From contig NZ_CVLB01000001.1 in assembly GCF_001049755.1 (NCBI RefSeq), positions 1-64,000 on the forward strand: a DNA stretch of 64,000 nt, written 5' to 3'. Positions 17,070 to 26,482 of the stretch are shown piece after piece. The first letter of the stretch is position 1. Each line of letters begins with the position of its first letter. The translations under genes and the position numbers were made by a program. A model generated the notes under the pieces. It saw only the letters and a list, made by a program, of their open reading frames with translations. It did no database searches and was not told the DNA's origin. Origin of the DNA: Brachyspira suanatina (GTDB taxonomy: Bacteria > Spirochaetota > Brachyspiria > Brachyspirales > Brachyspiraceae).

Positions 17070-18068
17070 TTAATTCTGTTTATTATCATGTCTTTTTTTA
17101 TTATTAGGTTTAGAAGAAGCTAAAGAAGCAAATATTACTCTGCCGGCCTCTTTAGGAAGAACATTGTCTATTTCTATTTCAACATTTTTTCCTATTAAAT
17201 GTTTTGCATTATCAACTACTATCATTGTGCCATCTTCCAAATAACCTAAAGCCTGTTTATCTTTTCCTTCTCTTATCAAATCTATATTGATAGTTTCGCC
17301 CGGTAAAACAACTACATGAAGCGAATTAGCTAAATCATTTATGTTTAAAATATCTACTTCATGTATGGAAGCTACTTTCATTAAATTAAAGTCATTTGTT
17401 ATTACTTTAGCATCCATTTTTTTAGCAAGCTCAATAAGTTTCAAATCAACTTCTTTGATATTAGGAAAATCTATATCTGTGATTGAAAGAAGTATGTTTT
17501 TAGAAGATTTCATTTTATTTAATATTTCTAAAGCTCTTCTTCCCCTTATTCTTTTTTGAGGATCTCTTGCATCGCTTAAAAACTGCACTTCTTTTATAAC
17601 AAATTCAGGAAGTATAAGAAGCCCGTCAAAAAATTTCTTTTCTGCAATATCATATATTCTTCCGTCTACTATTACAGATGTATCTAATATTTTTGCGGTT
17701 TTAGTTTTATCCTGCTTTGTAAGTTTAAACATATTTGATATGCTTGGTATGAAAGCTATAATAATACCAAAAATCAAATATCCTTCTACGAATAGAATAA
17801 TTAATTTTTCATTTAATGATAAAGTTATTCCTACAGTATTAATTGTACTTATAGTTAAAAGTACAGTAATTAATGTCAAAAAGAATGCTATAAAAAAACC
17901 TAATATGATTTTAGAAGTTTTCTTTCTAATAAATAAAAACTCAAATAAAAACACCAATATTGCACTAATTATAAATACTGTTAATGTTTGATAATTAAAA
18001 TGTTTCAGTATAAAATAATCCACAGCTAGTACTATACAAGATAGTACAAAATACACAACTCTCCACAT
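17070..18068 (-). CDS. PIN/TRAM domain membrane protein (YacL-like)
   Basis: 332 residues. The N-terminal ~110 hold four membrane segments. A PIN nuclease domain follows with LDTSVIVDGRI (D129), PEFVIKEVQ, and ITNDFNL as acidic-site blocks. A TRAM RNA-binding domain (GETINIDLIREGKD..., ~245-305) and a basic tail complete it. This is the architecture of Bacillus YacL. Its neighbour upstream is carD, the arrangement known in Firmicutes and Thermus relatives, which supports the call. A membrane-anchored ribonuclease role is inferred. Confidence 0.85.
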   Translation of the reverse strand: MWRVVYFVLSCIVLAVDYFILKHFNYQTLTVFIISAILVFLFEFLFIRKKTSKIILGFFIAFFLTLITVLLTISTINTVGITLSLNEKLIILFVEGYLIFGIIIAFIPSISNMFKLTKQDKTKTAKILDTSVIVDGRIYDIAEKKFFDGLLILPEFVIKEVQFLSDARDPQKRIRGRRALEILNKMKSSKNILLSITDIDFPNIKEVDLKLIELAKKMDAKVITNDFNLMKVASIHEVDILNINDLANSLHVVVLPGETINIDLIREGKDKQALGYLEDGTMIVVDNAKHLIGKNVEIEIDNVLPKEAGRVIFASLASSKPNNKKRHDNKQN

Positions 18069-18141
18069 AATTTCCCCTTAATTTTATATTATATGCATAT
18101 TATTTTTTTAAGGAATAAACTAATATAAACAGGATAAGGTA

Positions 18142-18729
18142 TTATTCTTTATCAGCATCTTTTTTCTTTTTTTTGCCGTTTTTAGCCGTTTCTTCTTTTT
18201 CTTTAACTACTTTTTCTTTTTCTAACGGCTTAGTCTTGAATTTTTTAGCTGACTTCTCCAAAGCATTTGATACTATATCTTCGATTTCATCTCTATCTTT
18301 TTTTAATGCTATACTAATTTCATTAACTATAAACATATAAGCTTTTTCATATAAACGCTTTTCGCTTGCAGAAAGTTCTTTTAATTTGTTTCTTGTGAAT
18401 AAGCTTCTTGCAACCTCTATCGTATCTTTAATATCTCCGCTTCTGAGCTTTTCTTCATTTTCTTGATATCTTATTTTCCAATTATTTTCTATATCATGAG
18501 GTTTTGTCTGTAATATATTTAAAAGATTATCAGCTTCTGCTTTAGATATAATCTTTCTTATACGATATTCTTTAACTCTATTTATAGGCACTTTTAATGT
18601 AATATTTTCACTTTCACATTCTAGAACATAACATTCTACTAGATTAGAATTAACTTTATTATCTGATATTCCCACAACTTTGCATATACCGTACATAGGA
18701 TATACAACATAAGTATTCAATTTGTACAT
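18142..18729 (-). CDS. CarD family transcription regulator
   Basis: 195 residues. The N-terminal RNA-polymerase-interaction domain begins MYKLNTYVVYPMYGICKV, matching CarD/CdnL. The C-terminal helical region binds promoter DNA in the family. The tail after ~165 is Lys/Glu-rich (KTKPLEKEKVVKEKEE). CarD proteins stabilise open complexes, often at rRNA promoters. GAAAGG lies before the ATG. It is the first gene of the carD, PIN/TRAM, cyclase unit. Confidence 0.85.
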   Translation of the reverse strand: MYKLNTYVVYPMYGICKVVGISDNKVNSNLVECYVLECESENITLKVPINRVKEYRIRKIISKAEADNLLNILQTKPHDIENNWKIRYQENEEKLRSGDIKDTIEVARSLFTRNKLKELSASEKRLYEKAYMFIVNEISIALKKDRDEIEDIVSNALEKSAKKFKTKPLEKEKVVKEKEETAKNGKKKKKDADKE

Positions 18730-18793
18730 ATTAGCCTTTCTTGTTAATAGTTAATGGTTTATTCTAATAAAATATAATAATATACCTCGGTCT

Positions 18794-18821
18794 ATTATAT
18801 GTTAAAATTATAAAAAATCAA
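18794..18821 (-). promoter_or_regulatory. Promoter of the carD operon
   Basis: On the reverse strand, TTGATT (18821-18816), 16-nt spacer, TATAAT (18799-18794). The start would be near 18787, giving a ~57-nt leader. Confidence 0.6.
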
Positions 18822-18982
18822 GTATTTTATTACAGTATTCAAGTTGTATTTGTATTATTAATTATAAATTTAATTACGAATTTTATTAATAAATTTAGAA
18901 AATTTATAACTAGATAGCTTGCTATATTTAAATATATAGTATACTATATATATTGACAATAATAAAAAGGAGGTACAAACGT

Positions 18983-20380
18983 ATGACAGATAAAAAAATA
19001 GAATTATTTGAAAATTATCCAGTACATAAAGCTCTAATTACGCTAGCACTTCCAACAATATTAGGAATGTTAGTAAATGTTTTTTATAATATGGTAGATA
19101 CTTTTTTCGTAGGACAGACAGGCGATCCTAATCAGGTTGCTGCTGTATCATTATGTATGCCTATATATTTGCTTCTTATGGCTTTCGGTAATATATTTGG
19201 TATAGGAGGCGGATCATATATATCAAGAAAATTAGGGGCCAGAGATTATGAATCTGTAAAAAAGATATCAGCATTTGCTTTTTATGCAAGTATTATAGTA
19301 GGATTTATTTCTATGGCTGTATATCTAATATTTATGAAGGATATATTAAAAATTTCGGGAGCAAGTCAGAATACTTATCAATTTTCTAAAGATTATTTGG
19401 TAATAGTGGCATTTGGGGCTCCTTTTGTAGTTAATCAAATGGCTATGGGACAGATTGTACGAGCTGAAGGTTCTTCAAAAGAGGCTATGATAGGTATGAT
19501 GATAGGTACTATAGTGAATATTGTATTAGACCCTATTATGATACTTTATATGAATATGGGTGTTGCCGGTGCTGCTCTTGCTACAATAATAGGTAATGCT
19601 TGTTCTACTGTTTATTATATATACCATATATTAAGAAAAAAATCTTTCCTATCTATACATTTTAGGGAATTTACTTTGCATAAAGATATACTTATCAATG
19701 TATTTTCTATAGGAATACCTGTTTCAATCAACAATATACTTATGAGTGCTTCTAACATATTAATAAATAATTTAGCAGCAGGATACAGTGATAATGTAGT
19801 AGCTGGTCTTGGAGTATCTCAAAGAATATTTACTCTTGTTGTATTAGTATTCATAGGACTTTCTCAAGGGCTTCAGCCTTTTGTAGGTTATAATTTCGCT
19901 TCTAAAAATTATAAGAGAATGAATGCAGCTATTAAAATATCTTGTGCTGTAAGCGTTGTAATAGGATTTTTACTTTTAGGATTATCTTTAATATTTGGAA
20001 GATTAGCAGTAGCTGTATTTATCAACAATGAAGAAGTAATCGATTATGGTGTAAAATTCTTAGTTGCTAGTTATTCTATAGCTCCTATAATAGGTTTTCA
20101 ATTTGTATTTATGTCTACATTCCAAGCGTTAGGAAAGTCAATTCCTTCTTTGGTGCTTTCTATAAGCAGACAAGGTATAGCATTTGTTCCTACAATACTT
20201 ATAGGTACAAAATTATTCGGCATAAAAGGTATTATATGGGCTCAGCCTATAGCGGATGTAGTTACAGTTATAATGGCTAGTATTATGTACATATATATTT
20301 ATAAGAAAATGAAAAAGAAATTATCTGAAGAAGAAAATAATAGTGAAAATAATTCTGAACCAGCTTATGCAAATGTATGA
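18983..20380 (+). CDS. MATE family multidrug/Na+ exporter
   Basis: 465 residues with about 12 membrane segments in two homologous halves. The opening ELFENYPVHKALITLALPTI, MVDTFFVGQTGD, and in the second half IGIPVSINNILMSASNI and GLSQGLQPFVGYN are MATE (DinF/NorM type) signatures. It probably exports cationic drugs or metabolites using Na+ or H+. The ATG at 18983 is preferred to an in-frame TTG 30 nt earlier because AAGGAGGT (18968-18975) sits 7 nt before it. It has its own terminator. Confidence 0.87.
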   Translation: MTDKKIELFENYPVHKALITLALPTILGMLVNVFYNMVDTFFVGQTGDPNQVAAVSLCMPIYLLLMAFGNIFGIGGGSYISRKLGARDYESVKKISAFAFYASIIVGFISMAVYLIFMKDILKISGASQNTYQFSKDYLVIVAFGAPFVVNQMAMGQIVRAEGSSKEAMIGMMIGTIVNIVLDPIMILYMNMGVAGAALATIIGNACSTVYYIYHILRKKSFLSIHFREFTLHKDILINVFSIGIPVSINNILMSASNILINNLAAGYSDNVVAGLGVSQRIFTLVVLVFIGLSQGLQPFVGYNFASKNYKRMNAAIKISCAVSVVIGFLLLGLSLIFGRLAVAVFINNEEVIDYGVKFLVASYSIAPIIGFQFVFMSTFQALGKSIPSLVLSISRQGIAFVPTILIGTKLFGIKGIIWAQPIADVVTVIMASIMYIYIYKKMKKKLSEEENNSENNSEPAYANV

Positions 20381-20407
20381 CATTTCGTAAACTTTTCATA
20401 GACCTTA

Positions 20408-20444
20408 GCCTGCACTTTTATTTTTATAAGTGCGGGCGTTTTTT
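20408..20444 (+). terminator. Terminator of the MATE gene
   Basis: GCCTGCACTT (20408-20417) pairs with AAGTGCGGGC (20428-20437) over a 10-nt loop and is followed by GTTTTTT. Confidence 0.85.
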
Positions 20445-20517
20445 ATTATTAATACATCAGATTTTTTAGTACTTTTGCAAAGTTTTAGAAAGATATATGT
20501 ATTTTATCTTATTTTAA

Positions 20518-21050
20518 CCTCCCGCCCTTTCAAATTTATAGCTTCAATTTTAATTAAAAATTTTATTTATATTTAAAAATTAATCAGAAAAATTAAAGCC
20601 CGCCCAAGATTTTTTTAAAATTTTAAGTATATACTGAAAATTTTTAAGTTTGTCAATTTTTTTATTGTTCTTTTTCCCTCCGCAAAAAGAACCATACGAA
20701 GTACGCCTGCGGCGAAAGTGCAAGTATAAAATTAGTATTAAATCATACTAATTATGTTTTATATGTGAGATAAATTACTAAATTTAAGTAAAAATGTAGC
20801 CTTTCGCCGAAGGCGGGCTGTGCCTGCTTCTCGCCTGCCAAAGGCACGCACAGTGAGGCGGGCTTCGCCAGTGGCAATACCACAGGCACTTCCTTCGGTC
20901 GCAAAAGAAGTAGGGTTCCGTAGGCACGCACAGCGGGGGCAAAGCCCCAAATATCAAAAGAAAAATATAACTTTAATTTTTCTTGTTACAAAACTAGATT
21001 TTTTAGCTACCCACCCAAGATTTTTTTTTAAATTTTAAGTATATACACCC
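20518..21050. repeat. Type B half element and a full GC-rich type G element
   Basis: 20518-20615 is the right half of type B (CCCGCCCTTT then AAGCCCGCCCAAG). About 20620-20980 is a type G element in the orientation opposite to the one at ~6220: it opens TATATACTGAAAATTTTTAA then GTTTGTCAATTTTT, and its core is rich in GCGGGCTT, GGCACGCACAG and GGGGCAAAGCCCC. 21000-21050 adds TACCCACCCAAG and another TAAGTATATAC end. Short frames inside overlap on both strands and look like chance. Confidence 0.65.
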
Positions 21051-21054
21051 AAAA

Positions 21055-21792
21055 TTATTCATCATTAGAGTCTTCATCTTCTTCATCGTTTAAATCTATG
21101 AATATAGTATATAAAGCACATATATTGTCATTTTCATCATAAGCAAAATAGGAAGGATAATAACCATCCCCATAACCACTTGTAAATAATACTATATTAG
21201 AATCGCTTTCAGGCACATTCCAATTAAGCCAATCACCATATTCAGATTGATATTTAGGATTCTTTTTGGCATTATCTTCTAATAAGTCGGAAAATAAATC
21301 ATCGTATCTGTTATCGAAATCTCCGCCGCTTTCTTCTTCAAGTTTGTTTTCATATTCAAAATATTTTTTAGCCGCATCATAATCGCAAAAACAACCCATA
21401 CCAGCATCAACAGGATATCCGAAAAACTCTCCTTCTTCTACTTCAGATAAATCTTCTTCTCCTGTAACGGCAAGTTCATATCTTTTAGGTTCTTTATCAG
21501 AGAAAGAAATTTTAGCTATGGAAATTCTCTCCTCATCTTTTATTATAAGAAGTGAAACTTTATATTTATTAGGCTTTACAGTTTGAATGAATGGAGATAC
21601 TTGATCATCATACATATATGCTAAAGGATCGCAGGCAATTATTTTTCCTGATGATAAATTAACTTCTCCTATATCTAATATATCAAGTTCTGTATCATTA
21701 AATTTCTTATCTTTAAAAGGCTTATCCAAATCAAAACCAGGCAAAAGCAGATGTTTTACTTTGTCGAATTGTTGTTTGAAATCTTTGTCCAT
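21055..21792 (-). CDS. DUF4241 domain protein
   Basis: 245 residues, acidic, no signal peptide. The run FTSGYGDGYYPSYFAYD (~residue 205) and DAGMGCFCDYDAAKKY in the middle are characteristic of DUF4241. The C-terminus is nearly all Asp/Glu. From memory, this domain has been listed among candidate immunity proteins of bacterial toxin systems, but no toxin gene is adjacent. The start follows a weak GGGAG. It lies alone between a repeat block and a receptor pseudogene. Confidence 0.7.
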   Translation of the reverse strand: MDKDFKQQFDKVKHLLLPGFDLDKPFKDKKFNDTELDILDIGEVNLSSGKIIACDPLAYMYDDQVSPFIQTVKPNKYKVSLLIIKDEERISIAKISFSDKEPKRYELAVTGEEDLSEVEEGEFFGYPVDAGMGCFCDYDAAKKYFEYENKLEEESGGDFDNRYDDLFSDLLEDNAKKNPKYQSEYGDWLNWNVPESDSNIVLFTSGYGDGYYPSYFAYDENDNICALYTIFIDLNDEEDEDSNDE

Positions 21793-21861
21793 ATACTACT
21801 CCCAATAGTTATTATTATGATGATAATATACTATAAAAGATAAAGAAATACAAATAAAAGT

Positions 21862-23667
21862 TTATTCCAACTTAAAATAAACAAGTTCTTGCTGCAAATT
21901 ATTAGTGCTGTTAGCAATATCTCTTCCCAAATCTGAACTCTGACTAGCCAAACTTGAGTTTTCCTGTGTGATATTGTTAAGCTCATTCATAGAACTTCCT
22001 ATTTGTTTTACGCTGTCTTCCTCTTCATTAACTGAAGAAGCAATATTGACTAATATTTCAAGTACATCATTAGTTGCTTTCTCTATTTCTGATAGAATAT
22101 TTAAAGAGTTTTTTGCTGAATCATTACCTACATCTATTTTAGCTACAGTAGTATCTATAATATTAGTAATATTTACAGCTGCTTCATTAACATTTTGTGC
22201 CAAAGACCTAATCTCAGAAGCAACAACAGCAAAACCTCTTCCCTGATCACCTGCACGTGCAGCTTCAACAGCAGCATTTAAAGCCAATATATTAGTTTGA
22301 AAAGCAATATTCTGTATTACTTTACTAATATTGGATATTTCTTTACTGGATTCATATATTTCTCCCATATTATTTGTGATTTCACTTACAGATTGAAAAC
22401 CTTTATTAGCTTATTGTGTTACTTCATAACTCATATCTCTAGCTAATTGACAATTTTTAGCAGTGGAAGATATAGCAGAAAATAAACTCTCTACAGATGC
22501 AGAAATCTCCTCTACAACAGCAGCTTCTGAAGAAGTTCTATTGGATAGATTATCTATTCCCGAAGATATTTCATTTGAGGCATTATTTATAGCTTGTATA
22601 TTAAGTTTTAACTGAGAAACTAAATTATTGATAGCAGATTGCATATCATTGATTGAATTATTAAGTTTTCCTGCAACACCTGATTTATTTAACTCTTTTT
22701 CTTCAAATTTATTATTGAAATTACCGTCTTTCATTAAAAATATAGTATTAATAGCATTATTCAAGTTTCTAGATAATGGTATTGCTATTTTAGATACAAG
22801 TAAAAACTCTAAGAATATTAATATAATCATAATTATCAAAAAAGATATCATAATTTTATTAAAACTATTATAAAAATCTTCAGCACTATTCTTAAATACT
22901 AAAAAGAAAGGAGTCCCCTGTATTCTTTTTATAAAAAACCATTCATCTTTTACTAAATCTATTTTGTTATCAATAGATGAAAAAGAATCTTTAAATTCAT
23001 CAAATATAGGATCATTAAATAGAGTAATGTCTTTATTTAAAATATAATCTTTATTATTATGTGTTATATATGTACCATCTAAATAAACTAAATAAAAATT
23101 ATAGTCACAATATTTTTTAGCCTTTAATATTAGATCTTCCATATTATCAAAATCTATTCCCAAAACTCCCATAAGCTGAGAATTAGTATATACGGCTCTG
23201 CTAAAAGTAATGGCTATTTTTCCTGATGCAGCATCTAAATAAGGTGCGCTTATTACTGTATCATTAGTTTTTAATGCATCCTGATACCAACCTCTGCTCA
23301 CATGATCATAAGTTCTTGGATGTACAACTAAAGTATTAATAAACATACCACCTTTTGAATAAGAAATGGTTTCTCCAAAATAAATGCTTAAATAATTTTT
23401 ATAAGTATTTTGTATATTTGTTATAAATTTTCCAAAATAATAATAATCAGAAGAAATTTCTAAATTTTTAGAAAGTAATGATATATCATCTTTTATATCA
23501 TTTAAATAATTTTCAGCTATTATATCTATATTCATAGCCTGTGACATATGGCTATTTAAATATTGATTTCTGTATATTGGTTTATAAATAAAATATACCG
23601 CTATTAGTACCATAGTTAAAAAAATTATAAATGGTGCTAGGAACTTAATGATTAAATCGTTTTTCAT
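21862..23667 (-). pseudogene. Methyl-accepting chemotaxis protein interrupted by one in-frame stop
   Basis: Read through, this is a complete ~600-residue receptor: membrane segment ~8-28, a dCache sensor (YLDAASGKIAITFSRAV, MGVLGIDFDNME), second membrane segment ~275-298, HAMP, and a signalling domain with the conserved tip [24 protein letters not shown] at 22413-22411 breaks the frame between ..YEVTQ and ANKGFQSV; no frameshift is present. The first part alone has the sensor and HAMP but no signalling tip; the second could start at an internal ATG but lacks the sensor. One base change (for example AAA or CAA to TAA) explains it. GGAG precedes the start. Sequencing error or strain variation is possible. 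Confidence 0.8.
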
Positions 23668-23773
23668 ATAAATTACTACTCCTTTATTTAAAAGATAGTA
23701 ATTTATAGTTCATAATTCAAGTAATAATTAAATTTTATTATGATTTTAACTATAAAAATATTGTATTTATTGA

Positions 23774-24133
23774 TTAAATTGCATCTATATTTCTAGTAGC
23801 TATTATATCAGAGCCTATAACATTATGAAGTATGGTATCTCCTATATGAATAGGAGCATTAACTTCTACATTTTTTAAAGCCTCAAGACATTCATTAATT
23901 CTTGATTTGTCTATAGGATCTTTAGTTTTCACAGGAAGCATTTTTAATTTGCCGTTTTTTACTTTTACTATAGAAGTAACCATTCTTACAGGATGGATAA
24001 CCTCATCTCTGGCATAAGTATCTCCTCTTTTGCAAATGTTTCCGGTTACATTTAAAACATTACTGCCATCCAACTCTACATATAAATCGCATCCCATAGG
24101 ACAGCATATACAAGTTAATTCTTTTTTTTCCAT
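23774..24133 (-). CDS. DUF1667 protein, partner of GlpA-like dehydrogenases
   Basis: 119 residues. CICCPMGCDL at the N-terminus and a later VTGNICKRGDTYA give four cysteines that look metal- or cluster-binding. The body (HPVRMVTSIVKVKNGKL) is typical of DUF1667. The family usually lies with a GlpA-like dehydrogenase and an FAD-dependent reductase, exactly as here, and is thought to act in the same redox complex. It is the last gene of the glycerol operon, 45 nt after the arginase-family gene. Confidence 0.85.
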   Translation of the reverse strand: MEKKELTCICCPMGCDLYVELDGSNVLNVTGNICKRGDTYARDEVIHPVRMVTSIVKVKNGKLKMLPVKTKDPIDKSRINECLEALKNVEVNAPIHIGDTILHNVIGSDIIATRNIDAI

Positions 24134-24178
24134 TTTAATTACTTCCTTATATATTTTTATTGTTTTTTAGTTATTGAG

Positions 24179-25045
24179 TTAATTAAATAAACTCAAATCT
24201 GCCATCATATTTTTAAGCATTATTTCAATTCTTGGCATATGTTCTGCTATAGTAAAGCCAACAATTTCCTTTTCTTTGGCAATATCATTTATTATTCTTA
24301 CTGTTTCGTTTATCTTCATTCCGTTTGGAGAAACACCGACAGCAGCTATTATCTCATTAGGATCAAGCACATCCAAATCAAAATGTATTAAAACCTTAGA
24401 AGCATTAGATTTTTTAAGCCAATTTATTATATTTTCACTTGAAGCTTCTTCAGGAGCAAAATGGGTTATGCCGTATTCCTCTTGACGTTTTTTTATCTCA
24501 TCTCTTTCCCAATCTCTAAGCCCTACAAATAATATTCTATCAGATGAAATTTTGCTTGGAAGTATAGAGCTGATATTTTTATCAACATTACCCATACAAG
24601 AACTTATAGCCATAGCATGATATCCAGCATAAGTATTATCTTCAGGCAAAGTAATATCAGGATGAGCGTCTATCCAAATTAAAGCAACATCATTGTCATA
24701 TTTTTTATTTAAATATGTGAAAGGTACTACACTAACAGAACATTCTCCTCCGAAAGTAATTATTTTATCAGGATTATTTTTATTTAAAATATCTAAAGCA
24801 TTTTTAGTTTGAGATACTATAAAATCATAATCAATAATACCATTTTTTATTTCTCTGTTTTTTATATCTAAAGATACAGGAACTTCTAAAGTTTCATGAT
24901 CATCATTTTGAGGTGCAAGTATGCTTAATAATTTTGCCCCAAGATAATAACCTCTTGAAGAATCTTCAGGCTTTAATTCCTTTATCCAATCAGATATAAT
25001 TCCGCCCTGCCACTGAGGATAAATTAATCTTATAGTTTTACTCAT
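24179..25045 (-). CDS. Arginase/agmatinase family protein with an altered metal site
   Basis: 288 residues in the ureohydrolase fold. Motif blocks: GGECS (99-103), DAHPD (126-130), and HFDLDVLDP with D223, D225 and D228. In arginases the first block is GGDHS, whose His binds one manganese; here it is Cys102. The other metal ligands (D126, H128, D130, D223, D225) are kept. It may hydrolyse a guanidino or related compound, or bind metal differently. It sits between the FAD reductase (16 nt) and DUF1667 in the glycerol operon, an unexpected place for a ureohydrolase. GGAG precedes the ATG. Confidence 0.8.
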   Translation of the reverse strand: MSKTIRLIYPQWQGGIISDWIKELKPEDSSRGYYLGAKLLSILAPQNDDHETLEVPVSLDIKNREIKNGIIDYDFIVSQTKNALDILNKNNPDKIITFGGECSVSVVPFTYLNKKYDNDVALIWIDAHPDITLPEDNTYAGYHAMAISSCMGNVDKNISSILPSKISSDRILFVGLRDWERDEIKKRQEEYGITHFAPEEASSENIINWLKKSNASKVLIHFDLDVLDPNEIIAAVGVSPNGMKINETVRIINDIAKEKEIVGFTIAEHMPRIEIMLKNMMADLSLFN

Positions 25046-25061
25046 TAATTAACTCCGATAA

Positions 25062-26336
25062 TCAATTATCTTCTATCTTAAACTCAATATTTTTTAAGCC
25101 TTCTTTTGAAAGCAGAGATTTATCAAGTTTTACAGTTTCCATTTCACCAGGAGCAAATATCAAATTCTTTTTATGTATTACTCTCTCACCGTCAAAATAA
25201 ACATTTAAGAATTTGTTTTTAAATATATTTGCTACTCTAAATCTTACAATAACATGATCATCTACATTATCAACATTAATCATAGAAGGAACAGTATATC
25301 TTACTCCATTAGAGCCTTTTAAATAAATAGAGTTGCTGTCATCTCTTCTTTTATTTTTAATAACATAAGAAGCGGAACTCTTTCCTGCAGTTTCAGCCTC
25401 TTCAGATACAAAGTCTACTAAGTCATGAACATGAAGTACATTACCGCAAGAGAATACTCCGTCAATATTAGTTTCTAAACTTTCATTAACGAAAGCTCCA
25501 GAAGTTATAGGATTAATCTCAACGCCAATCTCCTTTGAAAGCTCATTTTCAGGAATAAGCCCAACAGATAAAAGCAAAGTATCGCAAGAATAATATTCTT
25601 CAGTACCTTTAATAGGCTTCATATTATCATCAACTTTAGCTATAGTAACTCCTTCAAGTCTTTCTTTTCCCTTAATATCTATAACTGTATGACTAAGTTT
25701 AAGAGGAATTCCGAAATCATCCAAACATTGAACAATATTTCTTTTAAGTCCTCCAGAGAAAGGAAGTATTTCAGCTACTACCTTAACTTTAGCACCTTCA
25801 AAAGTCATTCTCCTAGCCATAATAAGTCCTATATCACCAGAACCAAGTATTACAACTTCTTTACCAGGCATATATCCTTCAATATTAACTAAATGCTGAG
25901 CAGCACCTGCAGAAAATATTCCGGCAGGTCTAAATCCTGGTATATTCAAAGCTCCTCTTGAACGTTCACGGCATCCCATCGCAAGTATTACAGCTTTTGC
26001 ATTAATCTCAATTAAGCCTTCTTCTTTGTTTATGTAAGTAATTTTTTTAGTTTTGTCATTATTAAGTACAATATCCAAAACCATAGTATTAAGCTTATAA
26101 TTTATATTTAGATTTATAACTTTTTCTATGAATCTATAAGCATATTCAGGCCCTGTAAGCTCTTCTCCAAATCTATGAAGTCCGAAACCATTATGTATGC
26201 ATTGATTGAGTATGCCTCCAAGCACCTCATCTCTTTCTAATATAAGTAAATTATCTATACCATTTTCTTTAGCAGAAATGGAAGCGGCAAGTCCGGCAGG
26301 CCCGCCTCCTATAACAACAACATCATAAGATTTCAT
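25062..26336 (-). CDS. FAD/NAD(P)-dependent oxidoreductase of the glycerol operon
   Basis: 424 residues. An FAD-binding Rossmann motif VVIGGGPAGLAA lies at the N-terminus, a second nucleotide motif VVILGSGDIGLIMARRM (~residue 166) is the NAD(P) site, and SCGNVLHVHDLVD is the C-terminal FAD contact. It is a pyridine-nucleotide-disulphide-type flavoprotein. Next to a GlpA-like enzyme and DUF1667 it probably takes electrons from glycerol-3-phosphate oxidation. It lacks a C-terminal redox-Cys domain. GGTAAAAAATG gives a weak ribosome site. The 146-nt gap before it contains a piece of type G repeat. Confidence 0.83.
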   Translation of the reverse strand: MKSYDVVVIGGGPAGLAASISAKENGIDNLLILERDEVLGGILNQCIHNGFGLHRFGEELTGPEYAYRFIEKVINLNINYKLNTMVLDIVLNNDKTKKITYINKEEGLIEINAKAVILAMGCRERSRGALNIPGFRPAGIFSAGAAQHLVNIEGYMPGKEVVILGSGDIGLIMARRMTFEGAKVKVVAEILPFSGGLKRNIVQCLDDFGIPLKLSHTVIDIKGKERLEGVTIAKVDDNMKPIKGTEEYYSCDTLLLSVGLIPENELSKEIGVEINPITSGAFVNESLETNIDGVFSCGNVLHVHDLVDFVSEEAETAGKSSASYVIKNKRRDDSNSIYLKGSNGVRYTVPSMINVDNVDDHVIVRFRVANIFKNKFLNVYFDGERVIHKKNLIFAPGEMETVKLDKSLLSKEGLKNIEFKIEDN

Positions 26337-26358
26337 TTTTTACCTCGTTTATTTTTTA

Positions 26359-26442
26359 TATACTAAAAAATTTTAAGTTTGTCAATTTTTTGCTATTCTT
26401 TATTGTATCAGCAAGTATAAAATTAGTCACAAACCACACTAA
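26359..26442. repeat. Short type G repeat fragment inside the glycerol operon
   Basis: TATACTAAAAAATTTTAAGT, then TTGTCAATTTTT, then AAGTATAAAATTAGT match the end of the larger type G elements without their GC-rich core. It lies in the gap between the two flavoprotein genes. Confidence 0.55.
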
Positions 26443-26482
26443 TTTTTTTATATATAAAAATATATTATACAAAATACTAATT

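Noticed and set aside
20759-21038. Two opposite-strand frames within the GC-rich repeat
   Set aside because: The frames overlap on opposite strands, have Arg/Ala-rich shadow composition from GC-rich blocks, and are not kept in other copies of the element.
22411-22413. Programmed read-through in the chemoreceptor
   Set aside because: The stop is TAA, not the TGA or TAG used for selenocysteine or pyrrolysine, and no special downstream structure is evident.
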